In this document: piece after piece, positions 1 to 12,900 of the stretch
Numbering within the stretch: position 1 is the stretch's first letter
Layout of the letters: each line of letters begins with the position of its first letter
DNA from: Parascedosporium putredinis
Lineage: Eukaryota; Ascomycota; Sordariomycetes; Microascales; Microascaceae
Length of the DNA stretch: 64,000 nucleotides
Direction: 5' to 3'
NCBI GenBank assembly: GCA_949357655.1
Contig: CASHTG010000009.1
Location: 124,001 to 188,000, forward strand
Notes under the pieces: generated by a model
Databases searched by the model: none
What the model was told of the DNA's origin: nothing
The model's input: the letters and a program-made list of their open reading frames with translations, nothing else
Program-made: the position numbers and the translations under genes

Positions 1-3000
1 GCTATTGTAGCCTCTGTTCTCCGATTTATCGGACAGTCGTATATGAGTAAGTCGAAGGGCGATTGGGGTTCGTCGTTCTAGATACGGCGAGATGACGCTT
101 GGGCTGGTCCGAGCCGGCGTCAAGGCAACGCAGGAAACTGATGCAGACAGAGGGGCTAAACAGGTTGAAGCCTACGGCGAAGAGAAGGCGAGGTAATAAG
201 ATCTGTTAAGATCTATTGATGTTGGACCTCGCTGCAACTGATCGACAGGCGGTGGATAAAGAAGGGAAGAAAAAAATTGAATCGCTGTGTGGGTGTGATG
301 AGGAAGGAGAAAATTGAGATGGTTCTGTTTGGGAAACGGAGGTGTGGAAGAGGAGAGGGCAAAACATAAAAAAAAAAAAAAATTATGAACGATATTCGGC
401 TGATGGGGAAGGAGGAGACACTAGCACGGAGTACTAGTCAACCCTCCGAAGGAAGGGAAAATCTGGTGTACCTGGTTCCCACTCCAGCCGACAGCTCCGG
501 ATTGGATAGCCCCAGGTTACAGCAGTGTGACAGCTCTCCAATTCAGAGATGTAGAAGCCGAGTTGTTGTTTCCGTTAATAACTCCTTCCTCGTACACCTA
601 AATATTATAGAGGGCAAGAGGAGAAGAAAAGAAGAAAGGGATGAGGAAAAGATGATGAGCGACAAGTTAGTTTGCGTTGATGAACATTCAAAAGGGGAGG
701 TTTGGCAGGGTGCTAAGGAAGGGGATGGGGCGGGTTGAGAAAATGTGAGTTGACCATGTGCTAGTAGTATGTGGCATCCACCCATTCAACACCAAAAGAG
801 AAAAAAAAAAAAAAAAAAACTGCATAAGAAGAGTCTTGGGCCGGTACTTCACACTCGAACGGTGGATTAGAGGAATATACTCTGTAGTAGAGTAAAAGTG
901 GGTACAGTACTGAGAATTGAGGTGTCTGAGGTGGACCACACCTGGACACACTGGATCAATTGAAGAGAGGACAACGGCCAGACAAGTTGGGGTTCATTAT
1001 TAGTCATTGGTTCATCGGCTTCAGCACTGTTCAGCGCTCCTTGCGTCTCATCAATTGAACTGCTGTTTGTACCTCGCCGCCAGTGTCTCCCGGCATGAGG
1101 GCATTGGTAGAGTCGGCTATTAGGCTTCGACTTGGCCTTGACCTCAAGTCATTCATCGTAATATTACGCACGGGTACGGGCAGCACTGGTCATGGTTTTC
1201 TTTTTCTAGCTTCCTTCCAGCCCCTCAGACACCACTAGGTCTAGATGGAACCTCATCACGAGATCCGGGGTTTCCTGGCTGTCTTTGGGATCATGTTGGG
1301 AGAGCCATCCATGTATCGGAAGAAAGAAGTTCCCGAAAAGCAATGCTGGCCTGCAATTACCGACCGCGCTGGAGCTTTTAGAGCGCGCTGTTCGCCACTC
1401 TGCAGCGCCCCCATAGTGTAGATCCTGACACCTTCCAGCGCAACTTAATGTTTGCTGACAAGACACCCATCAGCCTTTGATCAATGATCCGTTCTTTTTC
1501 TTTTATTCTTTTTCAGCACCCTTGCCCCTGCGAAAACAGCACACACTGCTGGCAATCACGACGAAATGTCGAGCATCTTTCACTTTTGATGGATCGTATC
1601 GGTGGAAGGGGGATGGATTGCTGCTGCCGCCGGACTAGCCCCACCAAGGAAGTACCTCGGGCCCGTTCTACGCACCACCCGACAGTATTACGCTGTGCTC
1701 TTCCCACTTGAGCTCCACTAATTCTAAATGGGGGTCGAGAAAGATCAATGATGCATCATCCGATGGACTGAGGCACTCTGAGAAGAACCTATGAGCTCTG
1801 CATCGCGAAAGATGAAAGGGGGCGTGACCCTGAATATGATTATGGGACCCTCGGATCGATCTGAAGGGTACGTAGGGACCAAAGGAAACAGGCTACTACC
1901 GTTTGGCTTTGTCTGCACGACCTTCGTCCCAGAGGTTAAGAATCAATTGATATTATACTCTAGCTTTTCTAGCCGCACATTAACCAAATGAAAGTACTAT
2001 TGCCCGTTGGCACAGTCGTAACAGAGCATGTCACGGGAATTGACCTGCAAGTTGGAAACAGAACCTAGCAAACTTGCCTAAAAATAATAACATGAAGGCA
2101 GGAGGAGCTCGACAGATCCATGAGAAAGCGCCTCACTCAGGTTCCAAGGTCGGTGTCTGGTGGCAGTAACTTTTTTCCCCTCTGAGAAAAGAGGTCTTGC
2201 TCCAATTTGCCGTTTGTGACCGCTCTAAGCCCCAAACTTGTAATTTTCTCTCGGGCTGCCTAGAGAAAATCGAACTAAACATACATTGATAGGTACCGAT
2301 TAATGCATTGGCGCCGTTGAAGCTCCCGAGATGCAATATTGAGTATGCTATGATGCGAGAAACTTGGTGGGAGAAGTGGAGAGGGGGACCACTCCTCTTT
2401 GGCAACTCACCTCGGCACATGCTAGCCCGTGCTCGAGCTGGCCCGAACTGAGGTGTCTCTTTCCACGGATGTATTAATCAAAGAGGAATCTTACCTCGTA
2501 TGTGTTTTCTCGAAAGATAAGCGGGCTTTCAGGGCTATGAACTCTCTTCCCCAGTTGCAATACGGATGGAGCCGCGATACGCTGAAACTCTTCGACGTTG
2601 GCTGAGGTGATCCCTGGCACCTCGGATATCAGCAATGATGGATTCGGCTTTGAGGGACTTGCAAGAGCAACCGGATAGCCGGGGCTTGGTATGGATTGGT
2701 TAGTGCTACAAGGGAGCAATCTCCTCCAACATCAAAAATAATATGGTATCGAGTCATTATGGGAAGGGAAGGAACATCACTTGGTAGGTGGGTGGGATCG
2801 CAGTCTGACGCCACAAACCCTTTTTCCTTTCGCTACACCATGGAGGAGGGAGGGGAATTAGGAGCGCTGGTGTTCTGAACCTGCCATAGAGGCCCGTCAC
2901 CAGTAATACCAGACCATAATCCTGCTCGATGAGTGACGCTTAACCGCTGGAGCCAGCCCTAAGAAAGGCACTGCATTGCTCATGATTTCTGTGATTGGTA

Positions 3001-6000
3001 GGGAATGTCAAGGTGACCCAATTCCCGTTGATTCCATTCCCTGGGCCCGCACAAGGTCGAATTGATCAAATATTCACTGGGGCCAAAGAAAAGTCTCCAA
3101 GAAATGGTACAACCTGAATAGTATGTGGAACTGTACACCCCACCCTAAGAAGAAAGCACGGGAGGAAAAGCGCCCCGTTTATCAGCTATAGCGCGGTAAC
3201 TGCGAAGGAGAATATCTGATCGATTGATCCATTCCATTCAACGTGCATTCAATAATGTACAACTTCAGTGCAGCCATGCATGGACTTGACGAAAGGATTG
3301 ACTTTAGGTTGCTGATACACTGATCCGCCCTCGTGTGCAGCTGACTTCACGCCCATCATAGAGGCACAGCCATTATAGAAGCACTCTCTGAAACCAGCAA
3401 GGTAATGCCGAGCTATAGGCTTCGCGATGATATAAGCTCGAATTCAAGAGCGATGATGTCGGTTAGAGAAAGGACACGGTGAATCAAAAAGAAGCAAAAG
3501 AAGAAGAAAAACCTAAAGACACGGCCCATCGTTAACCAGAATGCAAGTAATCAATTGATCTCATTGATGTGTCTAAAGTGTGGCTCAAGTGAAAACCTGG
3601 GGCTGGATCAAGTTGACAAGAGCATATTTGATTCTTTCAGTACTCGAGTACATGTCGAACCTTCACCATGCGTCCAAAACCTTTCGCTCCTTCGCTGGCT
3701 CCGGCCAAGCGGGAAGGCACTGGACGGAAAGCGGTTGCCTAGGTCCACATACCCTTGACTTTTTCTCGGATCACACGCCTGCCCTTTCCTCCCTTTTCCG
3801 ATTCGATAATACTCCAAGAAATGAGGGAAGGAATGGACCCAAATGATAAGGATAGAGCCTAATACTGTTCGACACTCGAAACCTTTTGTTGACCCAGTGG
3901 TGTTCTAACTCAATAACTCAATAGGAGAGAGTCGTCTATCCCTATAGTGAGCGAAGAGTCTAAAATGCGCATGTGTCTAGACCTCATGTCGGAACAGGGA
4001 TCAAATGCTCCAAACGCGCACGTTGACGGGCTTTCTCGGAAAGGCTCAATTACTTGCAGTGGTTCACTTTTACACGCAGAGTTTTCCTCGGCTGGGCCTT
4101 CTCCCACCCCGCGCCCGCGGCAGCCCCCTGGCAAGCTCAGTGTGGGATTAATAACTCAGATTCAAGGGCCTTTTCCGTGGAAGGCCATGGCGGCATTCTA
4201 TCGAGGTAATAGGTAGGTGACAGTGACAGTGACATAAAAAAATGCAGCTCCTAATGGAACGGAGCCCAGACCTTTGTTTCCCTCGGTCCTTTGGCGGGCG
4301 AGAGATGTTTTGGCCTTTGTTGAAAATTTTATTGCCGGGCAGGAGAGATGACAGTAGCCAGAAGAGAGCCATCATATCTTGTTCGAGATCACTTATCAAG
4401 GGGATTTTTCTAAGAAATTTTATACCTTTATCCGTTGGATCTTAGCTTGATATATCCTTGCTTGGCTGTAACTGTAACTGCCACCCATCTCATGAATGAC
4501 AAGCCCATTGTTAGGGATTGCTTTGAACGGGCGCTAGAGACACCAAGGCCACGCGTGCCTCTCTTCACAGGCCGCCGAATTCTCCAAGATGAAGTTGAAA
4601 TAGATAAAAATAAAATTAGATATACCTCAAAATCAAAAGCGGGGAGGGTCGCGGTCGCCGGTCTGCGCAAGTTGCGCTGCGATTAGGTGGTCTCGGACGG
4701 GAGAAGAGGAGACAGGGCAAGACTAGCCCACCAGCATATAATATTGTCGGATCAATTGATGCGCTCAAAAATGCCAAGCCATTCCTCGGACATCTACATC
4801 TGGGGCCAGCCAAGCCAGACGCCATTTGTCGATCCTTCAATAGAGAAGTGTTTGACAGTGATCCGCTCCTCCCACACTCAGGCCTTCCGCCCGGCTTGGT
4901 CCCACATCCGTTCTCGACGTGATAGATATATCAATGTAAATATCGCCTCTATGCCTTGGGAACAGAATGTTGTGTGGCTTGATACCTGGTAGGATAGGAA
5001 GGCAAAAAGCATAGGAGTGGACGCGGGAGGCCCCGGGGGACACAAGCAGTAATACGGGAGCCTGGTGAGGACCGCCTTAGGCAGGGTTAAACAAGAGAGG
5101 GCCTAGTGAGGACTGGTTAAAACCTGTTCGGCGCGCGTCAATCCTCCAACAGAGTGGCTGCCTCGCCATGCGTTTGGCCATTGCGATCGATTATGCTTTG
5201 CGTCTAGCCGTGTTGCGCTGTGTGCAATGAAGGGGCCTTTACCCCCTCCCCGAAACTAGCTAGTCGAGCCGAGACTCGCCTTTTGCCTCTGCGAGCCTTC
5301 GGGCATCAACCTTGTCCCTTCAACCAGCAGCCTTCCGTCACTCCTCACCTTTGGCCGTAATCTAAGATCTTCAAGTAACCTTTAGGGAAGTGGCGCAGTT
5401 ACCGACTTCCAAAGCGAAATGTAAGGCAGTGCTATATTTTTCAAGGCCTTCGATGCCCAAGTTCCAGTGCCTGTCATCCAAGTGAAAATCACCATCCCTA
5501 TCAAGCTTGAAGGGCTAGCACCTCGAGCTCGAGTAACCGTCGCTGCGGGGGCGGTGCACGGCTGGCGTTATCACAGCCCCGGTATCGCGGCTCTGACACA
5601 GGCAGACACTGGACTGGCCGAGAGATGAAGCTTCTTTACAACCACTAACACCTGGAAGCAATGTGGCATGCATGCATGCATGCCCTCTCGGAAGCGAGTA
5701 TGCACTCGACTCGAAAGACCCAAGCACACGCACTTCTGAACGTCAGCGAAGATCGCTACGTTGGGCTGCAGGTCGTTGAGATGTATACCCCTCCGCGTTT
5801 GCAGAGATAAAAGATATTCTGACGACGCGACGAGGGTGTAATGTACCCCGTTGTCGTGGCTCTGAATCCCGCCTGGACCTTGGTTGTATAGCTGACGTGC
5901 CGGCTGGAACACACATGGCCGAGCACGCCTACAGACAATCTCAGGACCATATCCAACCAAACTCAACGAGAGGTAAGCGCAAGGCACCCGATAGTACGGC

Positions 6001-6511
6001 GCACTTTGATGCGGAGAAAAAGGAGGGAACAGGAAATTCCCCGACCTCTTTCGGGCTTTGGGGCAATTGCGACAACTAGACATCGTCTCGGTGTGGCCCA
6101 AGGCTACTGAGCTGGGGTCTCGCGCCATACTGGTGAGAAGAGTCAGAGGCCCTTGACCCGGACCCTCATGGCAATATATAGAATTCTGTCAGCCTCATTT
6201 AACAAGTAACTCGCAATAGATATACATAGACCAGGCAATCCGAACTCTGTTGCTATATCTGGGCAAACTCTTGTTGTAAAACACTGATATACATAATACA
6301 TATCTCTCTTTCCGCTTTCCAAGCGCAACCGACGTTGCGTCTGAGGGGTAGAGCAGGGGCTACCAACAAGTAATGAGGGGGCGAAAAAGTTGACGCTTCT
6401 TTCACCAATACGATTACATTTACAAATAGGTTCGTTGTCGACCACGTCTGACGGGGTTTGCCGGGCAAGTGAGGAACCCTTCATCACTAGCTACAGACCC
6501 CAGCTCTCTAC
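1..6511. other. Intergenic, no gene supported
   Basis: No open frame here shows a recognisable domain, a conserved motif, or plausible splicing into a longer protein. The ORFs are short, overlap on both strands and have mixed composition. Visible features are an A-rich run near 368-382, an A run near 802-819, and a perfect palindrome at 5665-5684. The stretch from about 6200 to 6511 lies directly downstream of SFT2 on its sense strand and probably includes its 3' UTR. The longest ORF (minus strand, 5571-6128) looks fortuitous. Confidence 0.6.
5665..5684. repeat. Perfect 20-bp palindrome of GCAT repeats
   Basis: The sequence GGCATGCATGCATGCATGCC is its own reverse complement. It consists of tandem GCAT units flanked by G and C. 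It lies in non-coding DNA about 0.8 kb downstream of the SFT2 stop. It could be a simple repeat or a protein-binding palindrome; nothing else in the sequence separates these. Confidence 0.85.
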
Positions 6512-7975
6512 TTACCCCAGCATCCAGGACGTTGCCTGGCGAGTCCCATAGCTTGCGGCAATGCGTAGGCCTGCAGATCCCATCGGAAAGTAGCTGACGA
6601 GATACCATATCAAGCAGACGATCTGGACAATGGCGGAGATGAGGGTGAGGAGAGTGCTGTGAAGCTATGCGGACGGACACCCCAAGTCAGCGCTGATTCT
6701 GCTAGGCAAGTACGCAGGGGGTACGCGGTTGTGCCGATAACACATTGATCATTGTTGGATGTGGGCAAAGGACTTACACCAAGAGAGAAGTAGAATGTGA
6801 GGAAAATGGATCCTACGTAGGCGGCGGTAAATGGTAGTCGGGTGCCCGAAATGAGATGCTGGAAGTATGCCATCGGGCCCATGACGGCGGCGAAAGACGC
6901 CATGAAGAGAATAGATCCGAGAGTCCATCTGCGATTGAATATTGCGTATTAGAAACGTAATTCCATTCCGGATCAGGCGCTATCCTGAGGCTCAACCCAT
7001 CACAAGGGCTTATTCGATCCGGTGCGGTTCTATCTAGACATGTCACGCGAGGGCAGGCCTGCCATGCGGGCGGGCAGTCGCAGCTGAGGGGATAGAGGGC
7101 CTGCGAGCCGTAAGGCGAGGAGGGACTACCTCCCAAGGCGTCACGGCGGGATTTCCTCAGCTGGCGGCAGACACCTAGACAGACGCTTGTCCGATTATGG
7201 TGCATTGCCGGAGCCAAAAGTCTGCGCGGGCCAGAACAACACCGGCAGAGAGGGCGAGAGTAAACATCTGCGCATTGAAATCGGCGATTGGACGGGGAAT
7301 GAGGTGGGTAGGAAAGCTTTCGTGACCCTTGTAATCCGCCCAAAGAACGAGAATAGCACTTACAGAATGACAAACTTTCTCGGTCTCGTGGCTAGGATGG
7401 GAAGGAGAGAAAATCCGATAACGAAGCAAGCAATGGCAGCCAGGTTGCACACCGCAAAGATCATTAATCGGTCCCAGCGGCTCACTGCGAGGCGAAGGGG
7501 TCTAGTTAGCCTCAAGTCATTTGGAGGATGAAGAGAAAGCAGGGGGCCATGTAAAGCGAAGAAGAAGAAGGGGGCGTGTGTGGAAGGGGTGATAATTTGT
7601 GTTCACATGGGAAGCTAGAACGACGTGCAGATGCACACATGTCCATCTGCAAGGGTCCCGAGAATCACAGCAAATGGCCTTGTTAAAAGAGGAGCAGGAG
7701 GGAGGGCAAGGAGGGAAAGGGATAGAAACGACGAAAAGAGTCTGTGACTTACGGGCAAGCCAGCCTTCCTCTTCCTCACGTCTGGTCGGGGCGGGCAGAG
7801 GGGCACCTGCGCTTTCGGTTGTTGGAAGCTGCACATAGCCTCCGCCCCCAAAAGGGTTGAGTGACCTGAGCGAGGACAGGAGGCCACTCTGCTGGGAAGT
7901 GTTGACGGGAAGGTCGGGATCCCGCCTACTCCAACCCAGAGAACTGATCGAGTCCGTGAAAGAAGAGGATGCCAT
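6512..7975 (-). CDS. SFT2: SFT2-like vesicle transport protein (Got1/Sft2 family)
   Basis: The gene has four exons on the minus strand: 7975-7753, 7484-7364, 6928-6778 and 6664-6512. Spliced together they give 215 residues with no frame error. The family acts in fusion of endosome-derived vesicles with the late Golgi. The N-terminus is cytosolic and polar and includes NPFGGGGYVQLPT. Four hydrophobic segments follow: around LMIFAVCNLAAIACFVIGF, around SILFMASFAAVMGP, around LPFTAAYVGSIFLTFYFS, and around LISAIVQIVCLIWYLVSYFP. Family hallmarks are SRWDRLMIF, MGPMAYFQHLISGTRLPFTA and SYFPMGS. Donors are GTAAGT. The last acceptor was chosen at 6664, not 6648, because only it yields the conserved LHSTLLTLIS. 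Length is typical of the fungal family. The identification is secure. Confidence 0.95.
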
Positions 7976-10900
7976 CTCCTTGACTCGACGTTATAGTTAC
8001 GTCACTACCCGGCAGATCGCTGCAAGGGTTGCTTTCGCAAGCGACGGTATTATTAGATATCGTGGGGTGGGAGCGAGGTGAGCACTTGCGCCCAGTCTCA
8101 GATATGTACGGGATGACCTCTGCGACTGAGGGGGCGGTACTAGAGAAGGTTGCGCGCGAGAAGTATGCAGGACCCTTGATTCGCTAGATCGACAAGTCTT
8201 CGGATGCGGTATGACCCCGAATATTAGTCGAGGTGGGAGAGAGACGTGAGTGGGTACCACGGTGGGTGGTGTTGTCGGCGAGCAGGCCGGAAGGTGAAGG
8301 TTATGGTGTGCCGGAAGAGGCTTGGCTGCTCCACAGTACGGAGGGTCAGCAGAGTAGATTTGGATTTAACAGGTGGCCCTACACGAGCCGGGGGTTTTGA
8401 AGAAGAGAGAAGAATGCTCGCGGACGACATGCAAGGCACCGGGTTAATGAACAGGAAGGCAGCCTAGCAACAACGACTGGCCGCGTCGTCCCCTTACCTA
8501 CAAGGTCAAGGCAATGACGTGAATTATACGTCCTGTACGTGTCCACCTGAGTACAGCGGCTGCAGGAGAAAGCGCAGGAATGAGGATATGCACCAACTTG
8601 GAGGGTCGCCGGATGCCCGGAAAGGCTGGAGAGCGAAGCCTGCTGCAGCACTGGTCGGGTTGCTGTTGCGGTGGTGGGTTGGAGGGCGCGGGATGAGCTT
8701 TCGTCGGGAAACCGGCGGTCGTATTTGGGAGTTATCTGCCGGAGGGTTGGGTAATATTAGATGGCAATGGTGGGAGAGAGGCGGTCTGTTAGCTGGGGCG
8801 AAATGTTTTGCGATCGAGTGGCTACGGCACCAAACGTTGGAGGATGCGCAACCAGGCTCGGTTCGAGACCAGGGTGTGGTTGATGATTGTGTCGTTGATG
8901 GTGGTGTGGCTTGGGGGTCACAGTACGTAAGAATCCAAGGCGTTCATGGCAGGGGTCATCGAGTTTCTGTGGCTCATCGCAACCAACGGAGGAGCTTGGT
9001 TGGCCAGCCTGCTGAAAACGAAGCCGCTAGTGGCCTGAGACGTTGAAGAGCTCAGCACCTTGATTGCCTGAGTCTATCAAATGCGGCCCTGGTGTGGGAG
9101 TTGTTGCCATCCATGGATGAATCCCGACCTCGCGCACGAGCCACCAAAAGTACCCAAGTACCCTCCTGCCTCTGTCTGTTTGGGACGACGAAACGAGCAC
9201 ATGATTGGCGGCATGTCTCACATGAGGTCTTCTATAGTGCTATAAGAGCTCCCCACGCACTGTAGCTTGGGAAACCTGGCCGAGGATTGAAGGGGGAAGC
9301 TCGAAAGCAGGAAACCCAGAAATCGGGCATGGATATCCAGAATCGAAAAGTTGGAATCCCATCTCCGACACCGCTACAGGATGCAGTATCGCATCTATCC
9401 ATGATCCAGATGATATGGAAAATGTACATGGCCCGGAAGCAGGCATTTCGAAACCCTGATCTTGGCCGTCTTTTCTTCAAGGCGAGGGGAGTTCGATGAT
9501 TGAAGGCCACCCTCTTCGAAGTTTACGACTCGATGTCTGGGGAAGGGGGCTGCTTCCTCTTGCTCACGATTTCGCTTGACGTGTGAGGGTGGGGCTTGAA
9601 GAAGCGTAGGCATAAGAATGAGCAAGCTTCATGCTGACGAGCGGCACCCAACTCAATCTACGCCGCAAGCGCTGCAAGTAATACGGCTGCCGCTCGCCGC
9701 TCACCCTGGATTCCTGCCAGTTGGGATTTGGTCCCCTCAAGCTGGCCCCTCCCATCCCCCACCGCCCCCTGTCCTCCCCGCAGCTTCTTGACCGATGCCG
9801 CGCTTCCTCCCAGAAGAGGGTTTAGACTCGCGATATCAAGGAAGATCCCGTGAGGTTCACCTTCCCACAGGGCTATAGCGCATCACCTGGTATTGGTTCT
9901 GCCGGTCTGTACTGTGTGAATGGCTGAAGGAGCAATTCTCGAGAGTAATACTCCGAGCATTATGCTTCTCATGTGCATCGTGTCACGGAAGGGGCCATGA
10001 CAGGCAATGATCGAAGCAAAGTATACAGTGGGACATAACCGCCAGCGCTAGTCCTTCCTCGTCGTGATGCACACCCTTAACTTTCCGAGCTCATACCACC
10101 TGCCTGAGGTCGCAGCCGGCGTGCATCTCCAGGGTTAAGTGCTCCAATAAGGTGTGAGGCGAACTCCCCAAACCAGTGGTTTGACGCTCCCATGTACGAA
10201 GTCGGAGGCGCATTGCCTCTTATCCCTGGCAGGAGGCACCGCTCGCTCTAGAAGGGTATCATTGGGCGGTTGCCGCGATATCATCATTGAAGGCCTCACT
10301 ATCTACGAGGTACGAAGTATGTCGAGGTCGCCTACAGAAAAAAACGCTGTTGGTGGGAATAGTATCAACACTTTGTGGGTAGAAGACAAATCCCAGCCTT
10401 TCAACCAGTCCTTCGTCCTTCTCTAGACCGGATTCAGGATCGGGCCTCCCCGCTTTGGATGCGCGGATACCATCTCGCGGCCCGTGGTTTACGATCCACC
10501 TACATACTAGTTGGTTGTTGAGGGTTCTGGCACTGAAAGAATACGGACTCACACCTCGAAACCTGGCGAGAACAAAACTCCAAGAACGAGAGAGAACCAG
10601 GGTGATGTGTGACATGCCGATATGGCTGGCCTCGTCAACGTTGCGCCGGCGGGCGTGGTGGGGTCTCCTTGCTGCTGCCGTCTCCATGGCGGTGACGGCA
10701 TCCCGATTCTCAATACACAGTCGCGATGGCTGCCCTCGTCGACAGGCCTCTGTCGGGGAATGCCTCGGGAATCTCTGATGTTTTCAAAAACCGGTCTGGT
10801 CACGGGTTCCGTTTCCTTCACCCTCCCACACGAAAACAGAAACCCGATTTCGAGGCTGTTTCGTCCACAGTCGGCTGCTAAGGGTTGCTACAAGGGCATC

Positions 10901-12900
10901 CCCACCACCCATCTAGGAGAAGGAGGTCAAGAGGACGTGGAAATGACCCATGGCAGTGTTCTAGATGTCCGGTTTAGGATAGAGGGTATGGAAAAGGTGG
11001 GGATAATATTCGAGAGGTGATCGAGATTATCTAGACCTAACGCCAGCATATGGGTTACTAAAAACATAGATAGATCAAAGCTTTCTTCGTAATATTAGTC
11101 TGTGACCCTCATTTGGATAAGAGCCTTGCAGAAAATCCTACAATGACCTTGGAATAAGTGTGCCGAGCTAGGTGACAGGACGGTTGTATTAGAGGCCTTG
11201 CTGGAAAAATGTCGACCGCACCACCCCATCCGGAGCTTCCACTCCACATTCTAACACCCCTCCTCTTTCGAAGCGGCCCCAAGCATTTTCTAAAGTGGCA
11301 TTCCTGCTGTATGCTTATTGTTGTTTTCTCCTCTCTCACTTCTCACACTGACCGCTCTGCCAGTTTGGTAATACCCCGCACTTCAAGCCAGCCGTGGCGT
11401 TGGCACAACATTGATGGCAAGACAAGCGCGGGACGGGCACCACCCGGGGACTTTTTGTCCAAGGTCGCAAGTCCTCCTTCACTAATTCACTAAGGCCTGG
11501 AGGACAGAGTCGCTCGAGCACACGCCTCGAGGATGCGAGCGCGTCTATTGAAAACGACGAGCTCTGGTCCTTGGCCTTCATGCCCGACAGGTGCGACCGA
11601 TGGATGGCTGGGGAGGAACTGGCCCACTGTGGATATCAGGTTGGGCTAAGTGATCGACAATTGGCATGCACTGCTTCACTATCTTGTTGGTGAGTACTTT
11701 TCGAACTCACATATTAGTCTGCACGGGATGGTTCGTAGTTCGCTTTCTCCTCACATTTGACTGGCCAGCCGGGCGGCATTTGGCCGATCAAGAGCACGGA
11801 ACGTGGGATACTCATCAATCCCGCAGTCGGCCGCCTGCCCCAACTGCCTAGCTGGGAATTCCTTGATTAAAGCCACAACCCCAACCCGGGAGGCTGTACC
11901 TATTAAAAGAAACATGCGTGGGAGCGGAATAGAAACCATGTATCGAGATTGAGAGGAACAATCAGCCATGAAGAGAAGCAGGGTTGGATGGGGGAATGCT
12001 CGAATTGTGGTATCCGTGCAGCCTGACCCGCGATGTTTCGGTCCCTCTTCGAGGCCTTTACTAATGCTTCGTTACTTTCCTTGCCTGTGGCGGAGATCGG
12101 TGTTGCCTAAATCAGCACGATCAACTCAAAGACTTAGAAGAGGGAAGAAGGACGCGGAACCCCAGGCTGGCCGGTGGCGGGCGTGCTGCGAGCATGGATG
12201 CTGTGGTGTGGTGGACTCAGTACATTGAGGTAATCAATACAATTGACCAATGGATCCATCATCGATCTACAATCAGAGAAATAGCTCTGCCACTGTGGCT
12301 TTGTCTTACGGGCTTTCTCTCAAGGAAGTGGTCGAGACCCGCTGGTTTGAGCCCTGGGATTGATGAGCTGTTCGTATCTCGCTGCAGCTTCCCACAGGCA
12401 TCGATATGCTTGGCCTGCGCTGTTAATGATGCCCCACCAAACCCCCACCGAACCACGGACATTGCCTTTGGTACCGGCACGGAAAATGAGTCCCACTTAC
12501 TCGATCCTATCGTGCTTGCGAGCCAGCATGGGAAACAGGAAACCCGAGAGGAGGTTTCGGTCAACAACAAATTGATCTCTCAAAACTTGGTACGGGGAGT
12601 CACTATCCCTTACATGTAGGCTGAGGATGGAAATAGCGACAGAACCCCCTCTCTCTCTCCTTTCTCGTCGGCGTGTCATACCCTCCCAGCGCCTCACTAA
12701 TTAGCTAGAAGCCGGCTTTCATACACCAATGTGGTAGCGAACTCGCTTCGGTGGTCCCCATCCTCCCATTCTACATTCCGTCCATATGCTGACCGGCTAA
12801 CGGTCACCAGCGCTCTTGTTACTGTGGGGAAAGCTCGTCGAGGGATGAGAGCATACCAGCACTAGCACACCGCACCAAGGAGACCCGGGCAAGCCTTTAT
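7976..12900. other. Intergenic, no gene supported
   Basis: The first few hundred bases must contain the SFT2 promoter, because that gene is transcribed leftwards from 7975. Beyond that I see no coding pattern. The longer ORFs (for example 8519-9046 on plus and 10259-10687 on minus) lack domains, have unremarkable composition and overlap ORFs on the other strand. Confidence 0.55.

Noticed and set aside
2474..2719. 81-codon minus ORF with protein-like stretches (SLLISEVPGIT)
   Set aside because: Read well locally, but I could not extend it by splicing on either side or assign a family.
5571..6128. 185-codon minus ORF downstream of SFT2
   Set aside because: Irregular composition, overlaps several ORFs in other frames, no domain, and includes the GCAT palindrome translated as Met/His/Ala/Cys repeats.
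8830..8890. tRNA-like TTCGA segment
   Set aside because: A GGTTCGA string is present, but the flanking bases do not form a T-arm and no D-arm or acceptor stem can be drawn. Similar strings near 13895, 27042 and 36660 also failed.
8519..9046. 175-codon plus ORF rich in Trp, Gly and Arg
   Set aside because: Composition looks like translated non-coding DNA, with no family resemblance and no sign of splicing.
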